Positions 1-12,673 of a stretch of 64,000 bases of DNA are shown here, in pieces. A program made the translations under genes and the position numbers. This stretch comes from Dipteronia dyeriana (lineage: Eukaryota; Streptophyta; Magnoliopsida; Sapindales; Sapindaceae): assembly GCA_032871835.1 (NCBI GenBank), contig CM065297.1, positions 29,211,598 to 29,275,597 of the forward strand, read 5' to 3'. The notes under the pieces were generated by a model that saw only the letters and a list, made by a program, of their open reading frames with translations, searched no databases and was not told the DNA's origin. Position 1 is the first letter of the stretch. Each line of letters begins with the position of its first letter.

Positions 1-235
1 GTTCCGAAGATTCGACCGATTCGGTTCACTTTTTTTTTTTACATTTTAGCTTAAGAAAAATAATATATATATATTCTAGAACCGGCGGTTCGGTTCCGGT
101 TCTGGAACCGTCGATTCCAGGGAGGTTTTTTTCTGAGGAGAACCGAAACCGAACCTCTAGCCCCACTGTTCCGGTTCCGGTTATGGTTGCAGTTCATTTC
201 ACACGGTTACGGTTCGGTTCCACGATTCGATAAAT
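1..235. repeat. CGGTTC-rich repeat relic at the window edge
   Basis: The stretch is dense in CGGTTC/GAACCG words on both strands, unlike the AT-rich DNA that follows. This composition is like the subterminal parts of the hAT-like element at 27.4-29.2 kb, but no terminal repeat or target duplication is visible. It may be one arm of an element that starts left of the window. Its class is uncertain. Confidence 0.35.
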
Positions 236-1684
236 TAATTTATTTTTCTGCATTTGTTTTTTAAGTACATTCCATTTTTTTATAAACTCACTTTTATTTA
301 TTTTTCCCGTGTCCTCTCATATATGATTAAATATGAAAATAAAAAAATGTGAAAACTTTTATTGAGATGTAAATAGTAGTGGAGTTATATTTATTTATTA
401 TTGTTTCAAAAAAATTATTTATTACCACTTAAAAAAAAGAGTGAATTTCATATATTTAGAAAAAGAATCAATTGAATTGAATGCAATAGTTAATGTTTTT
501 AATATCTTACCATATATATTTGATTAAAATTTGTTATTTTACATTTTGTTATGTTATATTAATATATTACTATTGATATCATTTTTAAAATTTACTATTA
601 ATTATGTATCAAACAGGATTACAATTTAATTGGTATTTACCGGTGATACTTTAATTTGTTTTAAAAAAAATATTAATTATCATTTACTGTATATGAATAA
701 TTAAAATTCAATTTTTTTAAAAATAGTTATAGTGTATTTAATGTATATGTAATACATTCTATAAAACTAAAAAGAAAAGAAAACAAAAAGGTTACAAATA
801 GAAGGGAAAAAAACTATAAAAAATATGTGTAAATTTCCTTATAAAAAAACTTGGTAGATACATTTTTTTAATTTTCTTTTGAAAGGGGCAATACATCGTT
901 AGATTTAGAACCAAAGACTACAACCATAATATTTATCTGTAAGGAGTAGTTTGTCTATTCATCATCTGTAAGTAAATAGCATATCACGAATCTCAACCAG
1001 TCCATTTATTTTCCATCATTGGTGGTGATGAGTGGAATACTAGCTGTACCGGAGGATTGCATAGCGAACAACAGCTAATTGAAAATCCAAGTCCACCAAA
1101 GTTGAAATTTCTGGTTTCAAGTTTGGTTAACCAAAACAAACATGATAAAGATACCGAAATACGTCAAACAATAATCAATCCAAGATTACATTTTAACTAC
1201 TAAAGTGTTTCCTCAAAAAACAAAAAATAAACAAAAAATAAACAAAAATATAAGAAAATGATACTTGAGAATGATGTAAGGCTTTTTGCAAGAGACATTT
1301 GGCAATCAGCATAACCAAAAAAAAAAACTAAAAGATTAAAATTATTTGAATAAATATTAATATAATCGGTAGAAATTACTCTCACCTCCCAATACCATCT
1401 AATACCCCACCGTTTGGGTGTTGAGAGTCAATGAAATGAATTTGAAGAAATGTGAATTTTGGGTGATTTTTATAGAGAAAATCGAGAAAGATGATAGGGA
1501 TTTCAGTTTTTATGATTATGTGGTTTAATTGAATAAACTTAAAGTCTATTCAAAAGAAGAATATGATGGGGTTTTTCTGTTTTCTTTTTTAAAGATGCAG
1601 TGAGTGTTTAAAAAAAAGAAGGAAAAGTTTATATAGTTGTTATCTTGTTTTATAATTGTAATCAAATTGTCTATTCATCTTGTC

Positions 1685-1690
<6 letters not shown>

Positions 1691-1780
<90 letters not shown>
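1691..1780. repeat. (AT)n(GT)n compound microsatellite
   Basis: About 27 AT units run straight into about 18 GT units. The same AT-to-GT arrangement occurs at 31,786-31,867. Confidence 0.95.
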
Positions 1781-1782
<2 letters not shown>

Positions 1783-1938
1783 ATATAAATATATATAAAT
1801 AATGAATACATTAATTGTAATCAAATTGTCTATTCATTTTACCCTTTTTATATAATGAATACATTTATAATTGTTTTTTAAAAAATGAAATGAATACATT
1901 TAAATCCAAAACTCTTTTCAATTTTTCCTTACTAATAC

Positions 1939-1942
<4 letters not shown>

Positions 1943-1984
<42 letters not shown>
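1943..1984. repeat. (TA)n microsatellite
   Basis: An uninterrupted TA tract preceded by TACATATACATA and followed by ATGTATGTAT. Confidence 0.9.
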
Positions 1985-1990
<6 letters not shown>

Positions 1991-2042
1991 AAATGATTAT
2001 ATTTATATTTAAAAAAAAATGAATGCATTTAAATCCAAAGCT

Positions 2043-2072
2043 CCCTCACGGTGACACGAGGCACCGTGAGGG
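2043..2072. other. Perfect 11-bp inverted repeat (hairpin)
   Basis: CCCTCACGGTG at 2,043-2,053 is exactly complementary to CACCGTGAGGG at 2,062-2,072, with an 8-nt loop. It lies at the left edge of the truncated Copia LTR fragment. The function is unknown. Confidence 0.8.
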
Positions 2073-2344
2073 TCAGTTTTTATAAATTATATAGATGAAA
2101 TTATTTAATTAATGAATAATGGTGATTACATAAATTTAATAATAAGATTATTTAATTATGTTATTAATCACTGGATGGAGGGTGTTAGTTGATATTTGAT
2201 TTTGAATAAAATGACATAATATGATTATTTTATTTTATTAAATTAAATATTTAAATTTGAATTTAAAGAGTTTGAATTCAAATCAAAAACTATTAAACAA
2301 TATCTTTAAAGATATCATATATCTAAAAAGATTTGATTAGAAAT

Positions 2345-4078
2345 GGAAAGGTAGATCCCGAGTCTGTGGTCTGCTTGTTTGTAGGATAGTCCAAGGAAAC
2401 TAGAGGTGGATACTTCTATAGCCTTGAAGATAATAAAGTACATGTGTCGACAAATATAATGTTTCTTGATTGTAGCTATATTATATTGAATGAGTTGGAG
2501 TCTGGTAAGACCAGTACTCAGTCAACAAGAGTTGTTGATCCATTAACATCTGATAGTCAAATGATTTCTAGTTAGGATACACTACCACCTTGACGTAGTG
2601 GGAGGGTTATATGACAACCTGAATGCTATTTGGGTATAAGTGAGGGATGAGATGTTGTCTTTAATGATAGTGTAGATGATCCATTGACATTTAAGAATGC
2701 AATGGAAGATTTTGATAAAGTGGAATGGATTAAAGCCATAAATCTCGTGGATTCCATATACTCTAACTCAGTCTGGGATCTTGTAGACTTGCTGGATGGA
2801 ATAAAACCCATAGGATGTAAATGGATCTACAAGAGAAAGAGAGGAGTAGACGAAAAGGTAAAGACCTTCAAGGTAAGGTTAGTGGCCAAGGGTTATACCT
2901 AGAAAAAGGGGGTCAATTATGAAGAGACCTTCTTGCCAATATCCATGTTTAAGTCTATTACAATTCTCTTATCCATTGCTGCCTATTTCGATTATGAAAT
3001 CTGGTAGATGGACGCGAAGACTGCATTCATGAATGGCAATCTTGATGAGAGCATCTACATGATATAATCGGAAGGATTCATGTCTCCAGATCAAGAGCAA
3101 AAGGTTTGCAAGCTAAATAGGTCCATCTATAGACTTAAGCAAGCATCTAGATCTTGAAACATAAGGTTTGATGATGTGATCAAAACCTATAGCTTCAAGC
3201 AAAACGTCGATGAGCCTTGTGTCTATAAGCGCATCGTTGATAAGAAAGTAGTTTTCTTAGTCCTATACCCTACTAATTATAAATGGTGTGGGAGTGTTGT
3301 CTGAAGTAAATGGAAGGATGACTGGCTAGCCAATTCTAAATGAAAGATTTAGGAGAGGCGAGTTATGTTCTAGGGATCCAACTTATAAGGGATCGTAAGA
3401 ACAAACTCATATCATTGTCTCAGGCATCATATATCGACATGATTCTTATCCGATTTTCGATGTAGAATTCCATGAAAGGTAATTTACCTTCCTGGCAAGT
3501 GGTTCACTTGTCTACGGAACAGTGTCCTAAGACACCTCAAGAAGTTAAAGATATGAGACGTGTAGCATACACATCAACAGTAAGTAGTCTTATATATGAT
3601 AAGCTATGCACAAGATCGGACATGTGCTAAGCAATGGGAGTAGTTAGTAAATACCAGTCCAACCCAATATTGGATCACTGGGTTGATGTCAAAATCATTC
3701 TCAAGTATCTTCGGAGAACGAGAAACTATATGCTAGTGTATTCCGGACAAGATTTGATCCCGTTAGGATACATGGATTCTGATTTTAAGTCAAACAAAGA
3801 TTCTAGGAAATCTACGTCTGGATCAATATTCACCCTATGTGGTGGAGCCATTGTATGGAGAAGTATTAAGCAATCTTGCATTGTTGACCCCACCACGGAA
3901 GCCGAATATGTAGCCGCTTGTGAAGCTGCTAAATAGACTGTTTGGCTTCATAAGTGCTTGAATAATCTAGAAGTTGTTCTAGATCTGGATAAACCTATCA
4001 CACTTTATTCTGATAACAGTAGTGTTGTGGCTAAGTCCAAAGAACCAAGTGGGAGATATGTCTCTCATGCTTTCGTGC
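2345..4078 (+). pseudogene. Copia pol fragment: integrase C-terminus, RT, RNase H
   Basis: Translation shows the end of integrase (the GYSKETRGGYFYS-type region near 2,385-2,430), then the start of reverse transcriptase (2,684-2,902, with GCKWIYKRKR and VRLVAKGYT motifs), decayed RT palm sequence (about 2,905-3,630), and an RNase H block (3,634-3,936 and on to about 4,050) with the STSGSIFTL, AIVWRSIKQSC and AEYVAACEAAK motifs typical of Copia. Several stops interrupt it, for example after 2,902 and after 3,936. The last part is also deleted: the KEP motif near 4,045 runs straight into sequence next to the purine tract. In a live element this region copies the RNA into cDNA inside virus-like particles. 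This copy cannot. Confidence 0.85.
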
Positions 4079-4089
4079 AAGTGGGAGAT

Positions 4090-4836
4090 TGTTGGGGTTT
4101 ATGCCCTAAAACATGTAATTTGTAAACGGAATGTTAACATAAATAAAAGAATAGTTTAATTCATTCTTCTTATGTCATATATTGTGTATAACTGGTGCAT
4201 TAAACATCCAAAATTGTTGAATGTAATCTCAAACTGTGTATATGAATATCATATACAGATGGATACAGTAAAAGCGTGCAATCTAAAGAGTTCGTACATA
4301 GCAAATAAAGGTGTGTACTTTATTTGTGGTTATTCTACTTTACTTTGTTAGTATCTTTAAAGATATCAGATATTTAAAAGATTTAATTAAAAAATAGTTT
4401 AATTATATATATATATATAAATATATACATATATATATATATATATGATATATTTTTTTTGGAAACTAAACACAACACAACACAAAACATACGATCAAAA
4501 GAGTTTTGAGCATTCAAAGAAAAAAAAAATCTTCTTCTTCTCTCTGTGTTCTCCTATTGTTCCTGAGTACCGTGACGTGCCCACACATCGTTACCAATCC
4601 CAGGAGATAACAAGAAGATCAAGTGGTTCAAAACATGAAGCAAAACGTAAAGAGAATGAGCCACCAACGAAGGTATGAAGAAATAGTTTCTTCTCTTCTT
4701 TTTTACATTTAGATTTTGATTTCTTATTATACCGTTTCGAAAAATAAGTCCTAGGGTTTACTGGTCGCGGTATTTCTTTGAAATAATTTTTAAAAAGGTC
4801 CTTCCACGGTGCGATCGGTAAATCGGGAACCCAACA
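4090..4836 (+). repeat. 3' LTR of truncated Copia (+)
   Basis: It begins TGTTGGGG straight after a purine-rich tract (AAGTGGGAGAT) and ends CCCAACA, so the ends are short inverted repeats with TG and CA borders. The first 60 bases align with the LTR starts of the minus-strand Copia. It is 747 bp against about 1.8 kb there, and it lacks the middle block that survives at 2,085-2,300. It includes a TA-rich tract near 4,408-4,447. Confidence 0.8.
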
Positions 4837-5123
4837 TGCATAGCATGACATGATTACATTATTTGATTGTATTGATTTAATTTGCTATAACTATTGCAAT
4901 TGTTTTTGTTAAAAGGACCTCAAACACACTTGGTCTTAAAAGGTACTTTCATGTTGATGCACTTGGAATACAAAGCCTTGATGACGAGGGGTCTTCTAAT
5001 CCTAATCTACCATTTACAAAACTTGACCCCAAATGTGATTTTGTCAACGAAGCCAATCATAAAATGAGATGCTTCCAGTTTCCCCATTTGGCTATTTCGT
5101 GACAAAACCACCACTCATAAAAC
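4837..5123. other. Short non-coding spacer between two Copia copies
   Basis: About 287 bp with no gene, ending in the AAAAC flank of the minus-strand Copia (5,119-5,123). It may continue across that insertion into 22,412 and beyond. Confidence 0.5.
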
Positions 5124-6907
5124 CGTTGGTGCCTAGGGTTACAGATTGTGCAGCGGAAGGGTTTTAAATTTTTTTAATACAATCATAAACTAACCCATTT
5201 GTACAGTATAAATGAAAAAAATAAGAAGGAAATGAAACTATTTCATACCGGCGTTTGAAAGCTCATTCTTTTTTTTTTCAATTTGCTTCCTGATTAGAAC
5301 CACAAGATCTTCCCGGCTACGTTCTGCGATTGACAATAGCGTCAGGGCGCATCACAGTACTCAGGAACTTGAATGGAGGTAGAAGAAAATTATTAAAACA
5401 ACATTTGTTTTCTATGTATCAAATACAACCACCATGAATCAAAAAACAATATTATTAGTTTTTTTTCTCTAGCCGCACACCACACCTCTCTTTTTCTTCT
5501 TTTGGTTTCACCCACACAAATGGCCACCTTGCAATTGAGAGTTGTGTGTTTTGTCTACCTTAATCAGATTTTGAAAAACAAATATGTCACATATATTTAT
5601 CTTTTAACTGATAATTTTAAATTAATTAATCCTTTTTAAAATATCTAATAACTATAAGGATAATTAATAACTTTATATTTAAACCTTTTATATTCAAATT
5701 TGATATTTAACTTAATAAAAATAAAATAATCAAATTATCTTATATGTATTTAAAATTAAATATCAATTAACACCCTCCAACAAATGATTAATCGCATAAT
5801 TAAATCCTATTATTTAATCACTAATATTCGTTAATTAAACAATCTCATTATTTAATTAACACCGAAATAAACACGTGTCACTTTCGTAACACAATTAACT
5901 GGACAATCCAAATAATCAACCGTGACCTTGTTAGCTTAATCAATCAGGCTAGTAAGGGGACCTAATGGACCCATGGTATTTTGAACTCCAAAAATCCTTA
6001 GAAATAATTAATTAAACTCTTTAATTAATATTTAATGATTATTATCTTCGGTGTTATTACACTAAAAACCAGAAGTTGGGCACTCTCAACTGCAGATGTT
6101 TTTATACAAACTAATAACTTTTGGTGTCCATTGATATAGCTATTGCATACAGTATGATCCTCCACAAGTAGTTTATAGTTAAAGTTGGGTCATAATGTCC
6201 GTTATACCCCTATAATTATATCTTTCCATTAAGTACCATTGATTATCTAATGAAAAATAAATCCTACATTCCTTATGGAATTATGAGAGTACTCATATTG
6301 TTCAAGCCCCGAATCAACCCTTAAAGGAACTACCATATACTTCTCGCAATGAGTGGATTCCACAACTGTGTACAAACCTTCCCAGCCACAAGCCAAACCA
6401 CGATCCCAACATACAGAGCATAATGATTGGGAATACAACTCCGACCTCACCCATAGTATATCAAAGACCACGATCTAACCAGAATGAGTCGATATGACAC
6501 TCGGGATTAAGATCTCCCACATATAGCCATCATTAGGCAATATATAAGAATCCTATCGTGAAACGGATCTTAGTGACAGATTCATACAGATCGTGGCCCA
6601 GTCCTATATGATCACATCATACAAGGTGCCTCCATTCTTATTTACGGAACATAACGCAACTGTAGATTAACCATAAATAAAATACCCATTTTTATTTGCT
6701 ATCTACGGAATCTTTAGATTGCTTGTTTCAAACTGAAACCATCTGCATACGACATTATTATAATTAGTTCGAAATTACATCCGGCAATCTTGGATGTTAA
6801 GTACACATGTTATATAAAAGTATGAAATAATTTGAATAAATAAACTATTTCTTTTATTTATGTTCAATTCACATTTATAAATTATTAGCTTTAGGGTAAA
6901 AACAACA
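5124..6907 (-). repeat. 3' LTR of the minus-strand Copia
   Basis: 1,784 bp. On the minus strand it starts TGTTGTTTTTACCC right after the purine tract AAGTGGGAGAT and ends at CCTAGGCACCAACG, where the expected terminal CA has become CG. It aligns along its length with 20,589-22,406. No gene lies inside it. Confidence 0.85.
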
Positions 6908-6919
6908 ATCTCCCACTTG

Positions 6920-7870
6920 TACTAAAGTATGTGAAACATGTCTCGTAAATGTAAACTATCTAGGTGACTCGTAAACACTTTAGCCTGTATGGTCTTCATA
7001 AATTGATCAACATGATTGCCATGTGATGCTAACTTGGTCACAGTCACATCTCCTCTTTGCACTATCTCTCTAATGAGACGATATTTCCTCTCTATATGCT
7101 TTCCTCTCTATATGCTTTCCTCTCCTGTGGCTTCTTGGTTCTTTGGAATTAGCCATAACAACATTGTTATCAAAATAAAGTGTGATGGGTTTATCCAGAT
7201 CTGAAATAACTTTCAGATCACTCAAGAATTTACAAAGCCAAACAATCTCTTCAGCAGCTTCACAAGCGGCTACATATTTGGCTTCCATTGTGGAATAAGC
7301 AATGCAAGATTGCTTAACACTCCTCCACACAATGGCTCTACTACCAAACCTTATATTCCAAGATCTAGATGCTTTCTTAAGTCCATAAATGGACCTTTGC
7401 AACTTGCAAACCTTTTGCTCTTGATCTAGAGACACGAATCCCTTTGGTTGCATCATGTAGATGCTCTCATCAAGATTGTTATACAGGAATGCAGTCCAGA
7501 CGTCCATTTGCCAAATTTTGTAATCGAAATAAAGAATCCGAATAGACTTAAACATGGTTACTGGCGAGAAGGTCTCTTCATAATCAACCCCTCTTTCTAG
7601 GTATAACCCTTGGCCACTAGATCTCTACATTTTTGTCTACTTCTCTCTTTCTCTTGTAAATCCACTTACACCCTATGAGTTTTACCCCATCCGGTAAATC
7701 TACAAGTTTCCAGACTGAGTTAGAGTACATAGACTCCATATCGAGATTCATGGCTTTAAGTCATTCCTCTTTGTCAGGATCTTCCATTGCATTCTTAAAT
7801 ATCAATGGGTCATCTACACTATCAATAGAGACAACATCTTGTCCCTCACCTATACCTAAATAGCATTTAG
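6920..7870 (-). pseudogene. Copia RT/RNase H with internal deletion
   Basis: The minus-strand reading gives the RT start (about 7,870-7,600), an RT palm segment with WQMDVWTAFLYNNLDESIYM and SIYGLKKASRSWNIRF (7,555-7,347), and then directly RNase H (AIVWRSVKQSCIAYST, AKYVAACEAAEEIVWLCKF, 7,340-7,070). The part between, which should hold the catalytic YVDD motif and about 220 residues, is absent. In the plus-strand sibling the same two motifs are about 670 bp apart. The reading frame stays open across the join. The end of RNase H continues to about 6,920, next to the purine tract. It is not functional. Confidence 0.85.
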
Positions 7871-8119
7871 GTTGTCATATAACCCTTTCACTACATCTAG
7901 GCGGTAGTGTATCCTAACTAGAAATCATTTGACTATTAGATGTCAATGGATCAACAACTCTTGTTGACTGAGCACTAGTCGTATCAGGCTCCATTTCATT
8001 TAATACAATCTTACTTTGAGGTTTATGATCACTAATATAGTTATCCTCAAGACACGTTGCCTTAATCGATATAAATACTTTGTTCTATTTATGACTATAG
8101 AAGTATCCACCTCTAGTAT

Positions 8120-9120
8120 CCTTGGAATATCCCACAAACAAGTAGACCATATACTTGGGGTCTAGCTTTCCACTTCTGTTATACAGCATGTGTGCTAGAC
8201 ACCTCTATATACAAAAATGTCGCATACTAGCTTTACTACCATTCCACAACTCTAAGGGAGTCTTAGGAACGGATTTGGATGGTACTACATTCAAAATGTA
8301 AGCCGCACTTTGTAACTCATATCCCGAAAAAGAATTTGGTAATGATGAGAAACTAATCATAGATCTCACCATTTCCATTAGAGTTCTATTTCTCCTCTCC
8401 TCGATACCATTCTGTTGTGGTGTACCAGGATATGTAAGTTGGGACACTATCTCATACCCGACCGTAAATTCTTCAAAATCTTGATCAAGGTACTCACCTC
8501 CACGATCTGATCGTAGAGACTTGATAGTATTTTCTAACTGGTTCTCAACTTCAGCTCAGAATTCTTTGAACTTTTCAAAAAAAAAATTGACTTCAATTGC
8601 ATTAGGTAGACATATCCATATCTTGAGTATTCGTCTATAAATGTGACATAATACTTATAACCATCCATTGCTTTAACATTCATCGATCCACTGATGTCAA
8701 AATGTATAAGCTCTAGTGATTCTTTAGCTCTAAGCTCTTTTCCAGTAAAAGATCTCTTGGTCATTTTACCTTCTACATAGGATTCGTAGACATATAAGGT
8801 GACAACCTTTAACTCACTTAAAGGTCCTTTTTTTACTATTTATCTATACAGTCAAGGTTGATATGGCCAAGTCTTAGATGCCATATATATGTTTCGTTTT
8901 CTAGAGAAATCTTATGTCTTTTTATTTTTTGGTTTTCAACTTTAAACATTTCAACGCTGAACAGTGTTGCATATATTAACGACATTAAAACATACAAATT
9001 GTTTTTGTTTAATCCTGAACATATATTCAAACAATTCTTTGCAATAATAACATACTTGATATTAAAAGAAACAGAATATAAGTGTTCCAACAATTTGAAA
9101 CAGAAATTAAAATTCTTGTG
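8120..9120 (-). pseudogene. Copia GAG-pre-integrase and integrase remnant
   Basis: Minus-strand pieces show the zinc-binding histidine motif WHLRLGHI near 8,850-8,870, the integrase core start ELIHFDISGSM with YYVTFIDEYSRYGYVYLM (8,764-8,534), and the C-terminal core TPQQNGIEERRNRTLMEMVR (8,447-8,205), where the E of the D,D-35-E triad would be. Stops and frame changes separate them. In a living Copia this enzyme inserts the cDNA into the genome. Here it is a relic. Confidence 0.85.
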
Positions 9121-9299
9121 AATCCAGGAATAAAAAATACATTGTTTAAAACAATAAAACAATTTCCAAAGTGTAGTCTAACTACACCCACTGCTCTTGC
9201 TGACACGACATCCCCGACCCAACATGTATAGAAAAGGCTCCCTCTTCAAGTTATCTCCAAGAATTAGTCTACTTTCATTTTCTTCTTCTTGGCAACCTC

Positions 9300-10110
9300 A
9301 TCTAGATATTAAGAACAGTTCCTCTTCCAGTGACTAAATTTGTTGCAACGGAAACACTATCCTTTGTCTTGGTCAGTGGAGGTTCCCTTCTTCTTGCCTT
9401 GGGCTTTCTTGGGCTTAGGCTTACTCTTTGTTATCCCAACAGACCTTTTCCTCTTTTTATACCATTTACTATAGGAGGATGGTTCGGTAACATTTGTCTC
9501 ACCGGTCTTACTTTTGTTGTCCTTAGTCTAAGATACAAAAGTAGTGACCTCATTGAGCAACTGAGTGAGACTAAACCTTAGCTCGTTCATCCCATAGTTA
9601 CTCTTGAACTGATCGAAACTCTTCAAAAGAGTTGTCAATATGATACACACTTTACTGGGTTCATCAATGGCCTCGCCATTGATCTCTGTCGTGTTGAAAT
9701 AGGATATCGTGTTCAAGACATGTTCTCGAACAGATGTGCCCTCTTTCATCCGAGCAAGCATTGCAGAATGAACAACTTTATATCGCTTTTGCTCAGAGAG
9801 TTCTCGAACATAGCCTACAATGACTCCATTATTTCAAATGCAGTATCCATTGCTTCATGCTTAGTAACAAGCACGTCTATCATACTGGCTAATAGATATG
9901 TTCATGCTTTCTCATCTGATGAGGCACATTTTTCATATGCCTCACGAACAGTTTGTGCAGCATGGGCAGTAGGCACTGGAGGACATTCCTCTGTAAGCAT
10001 AAACTTTAGGTCCTTGGTGACCAAGATTGCATTTATGTTATATTTCCATTTAGTTTAGTTATCACCAGTTAATTTGTTATTGGCTAGGATTTGTAATAGT
10101 GTAGATGATA
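9300..10110 (-). pseudogene. Copia gag remnant with CCHC zinc knuckle
   Basis: On the minus strand the region reads as Copia-type gag (UBN2-like): near 10,100 a segment with NNKLTGDN, then ECPPVPTAHAAQTVREAYEK (about 9,990-9,940), then an open block (9,761-9,528) with the typical MNELRFSLTQLLNEV end. A CX2CX4HX4C zinc knuckle, CFRCNKFSHWKRNC, is readable near 9,357-9,310. Stops break the frame, including one beside the knuckle. No good start codon is seen at the expected N-terminus near 10,110. Gag forms the particle that packages the RNA. Confidence 0.8.
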
Positions 10111-11868
10111 GGGCTGAAATAACATAAATTAAGAATTCATTCAGTCATACATTCATAACATGTGTGAATGTTTTGGCATAAAATTAAACATGATGCATGA
10201 ACACGTTTAATGAACAAGGACAACCCTAGGAAAAAAATGTTTCTATGCCATGACAATCCGACATACCACAAGCAAGTGCCGCCTTAGGGTTCGTCTAATT
10301 CTTGCATGTTGGATCGATAGCTTCTAAATCTAATGATATACCAGAATAACTCTAATTCCAATATCATTCAACCATCGTTTATTTAATCAGGTTTTTAATT
10401 AACTATTTTAATTAAAATCTTATGAGTGTAACCCTTCAATTCAGATCTCGCGAGCTTAACTAGAATTACCGCCTTAGGGTCGGTCAATCCCGAAATACCC
10501 TAAAAAATCTTATCCGTTAGGAAGTCAAGGAAACCCTCCTTAGGGAGGATGAAAGCAAAACAGTCACGAGACCCCACTCGAATCTCACAGTGTTGAACTA
10601 ATGATGGAGACCACGGGATATAATGTCATATTTCTCTATCCCACTCACTATCTTATAATTAGGGTTTTCTATTATTATTATTGCACCTAGATTAAATGGA
10701 TAATTTCAATCTAAGTGTCTAGTGCATTAATCCCAAATTATTAGAATCCTATTCCAATAACTAATAAACTAATTCGATTTTAAACTCTTAAAAATCTGGT
10801 TCATTAGTGATAATTCTAATCTAAGTAAACTATTTACTAGAACTAGAATTATTAAATGTGTATTTACCAAGTTTTAAGTATTAAAACTAAACACATTATT
10901 AGGTTCAATTATTATTAGGGGCTTAATCGAATTAATCCCAATATCTATAAACGACCCTACTAATCTAACTAATTAAACTCTTTAATTAATAGACTAGTTA
11001 TTAATGATAATTACTAGGTTTTTACTCCTAAAAACTAATCCCGTTAATCTATAGCCATTTATGCGATTTACCCATTTTAATCAAATTAAAATTAAAGAAC
11101 ATAAATATTAATGGCTATATATAATGCATGTATGACATATCAACATATATATATGTAGGCACACCTAATCTAAATGACATGTATATACATGGCGATGCTT
11201 TAATTATAAAATAATAAAAGCATACATGAATTGACCAAGTATAATAGGTTTATATAACTTTGAAAAAAAATCTAATTACAAAAATTATCCAAGGCATTCC
11301 TTGGTCTTCTTATAATCCATCTTTTCTTCAAGTTCATCTTATGCATCTTCAGGGCCCAAAATCAAGTACAACTTGATTTATTTTTAATGGATCCATCACA
11401 TGGATTAAATTCCTGAAGTCCAAGTGTTATTCTAACACTTTTTGAAGGCCCGGGATTTCCCCAAAAAAAATGGCCCAAACACACTCGCGTACACACAGCC
11501 CTAGCATATAATGTGCATTGCCGCTTTCATGCACATGGGCCGCGTTGCACAAGTGACTGCTGCACAAAACACACAACAATTAAATTTTAGTTGTGTGTTG
11601 GGTATCACTTGCTTATGTGCATGCATGGAAATTGCACACCTATTGCTGAAGCAAACATACAACAATTGCATGAAAACACACCAAATTCATAACATTATAT
11701 CATATGAATATTGCATGACAACAAGATTATGTCATGTGCATGTTGTGCAACACTTGCATAAATACATAACAATGTAACCACTGAATGTTATATCTGTGTA
11801 TTGCGCAACAATTGCGCATGGGTGAGCTTATGTTGTGCATGTGGCTGTTGTGATATCTTCCGGATCAT
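10111..11868 (-). other. Non-coding stretch, probable Copia leader plus unresolved DNA
   Basis: No gene is seen. The part nearest gag should be the 5' leader of the minus-strand Copia. From about 11,470 on the sequence changes to a region rich in TGCACA/TGTGCA words, with the small palindrome GCGCAACAATTGCGC near 11,800, which I cannot assign. The repeated phrase CCGCCTTAGGGT occurs near 10,280 and 10,470. Confidence 0.4.
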
Positions 11869-12671
11869 TGTTGTTATTGGTAAATTCTGAATGATGTGAC
11901 ATATCAGTAAAAGACCAGGGTTGGGGGTATCACGTCACTAGGAGGTGATCAGATTAAGTCAACTCAAGAAGGACAGAGAAAACCTAACCAGTCCCTCCCA
12001 ACCTAAATAATGTAGATGATCGGAGGAGTGAATCTGATCAGGTTGTCAAGATGGTTGGGGTTAGGGTTGGGATTGAATTGATGATAAAGGGTAAAATGAA
12101 AATGGTCGGGGAATAGATGATCAGACGTGTGACACGTGGACAGTACCCAGGTTCAATGGAATCACAACGTGAATACATTAAAAAGAGTCTGACCTGAACA
12201 AGGCTTCTGGAAGCACATTCTGGTAAGGAAGCAGACTTCCTTATAGATATCAAAATCTAGATTAGGAAAGAGATCTAAAGACAATTGAATTACAAATCAA
12301 CTTAAAACAGGGAAGAGAGAAAGCACGACTCTAAGAACTTAGAATTTCATTAAATAATAAAGACTTTCCTTACGTGTACATCGAGAATTAGGGTTATATG
12401 CATGTATAAATAGACCCTGATAATACCTATAAATTGGTGAATGCAATTTGATGAGCGAGAGCATGAGAGAGAGAGAGATTGAGTGTGTAATATTTTTCCA
12501 TCATAGTGACTTCTTGTTGCCACCATTGGCAACCGTGGACGTTTCCCAGTTTGGGGTTTTACCACGTAAAACTCTGCGTGTTACTTTCTTTCTCGTTATT
12601 TGTGTTTACAATCAGTTGTTACTTTGTTTTAATTGTGTGAAGGGGGATTAGTCCAGAAATCACCGTCGAGA
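11869..12671 (+). repeat. 5' LTR of Gypsy-1
   Basis: The borders are set by homology with the 901-bp LTR of Gypsy-2: start TGTTGTTATTGG, end CGTCGAGA (the canonical CA is mutated), about 803 bp. Shared landmarks are the TATA box, the phrase GTTTTACCACGTAAAACT and CCGTGGACGTTT. Confidence 0.7.
12405..12412 (+). promoter_or_regulatory. TATA box of Gypsy-1 LTR
   Basis: TATAAATA followed by GACCC, at the same place relative to the LTR end as in Gypsy-2 (32,486-32,493). Confidence 0.7.
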
Positions 12672-12673
12672 AC

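Larger units (their letters stand above)
236..2039. other. AT-rich non-coding stretch
   Basis: No convincing gene is seen: the only ORFs are short, with low-complexity translations. It holds two microsatellites. A phrase ending in GTCTATTCAT occurs on both sides of the first one (near 1,655-1,680 and 1,815-1,840), and a second phrase containing CATTTAAATCCAAA flanks the second one (near 1,900 and 2,025), which suggests local duplication around the microsatellites. Confidence 0.6.
2040..4836 (+). mobile_element. Truncated Ty1/Copia retrotransposon (+)
   Basis: From left to right it holds a piece of the middle of an LTR (about 2,040-2,344), the decayed C-terminal part of pol (2,345-4,078), a purine-rich tract (about 4,079-4,089) and a 3' LTR (4,090-4,836). 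The LTR fragment matches, in reverse complement, the middle of the LTRs of the minus-strand Copia at 5.1-22.4 kb. The rest of the 5' LTR, the primer site, gag, protease and most of integrase are missing, so this is a large internal deletion. With the 5' end gone, no target duplication can be assigned. It is a dead relic of the same broad family as its neighbour. Confidence 0.85.
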
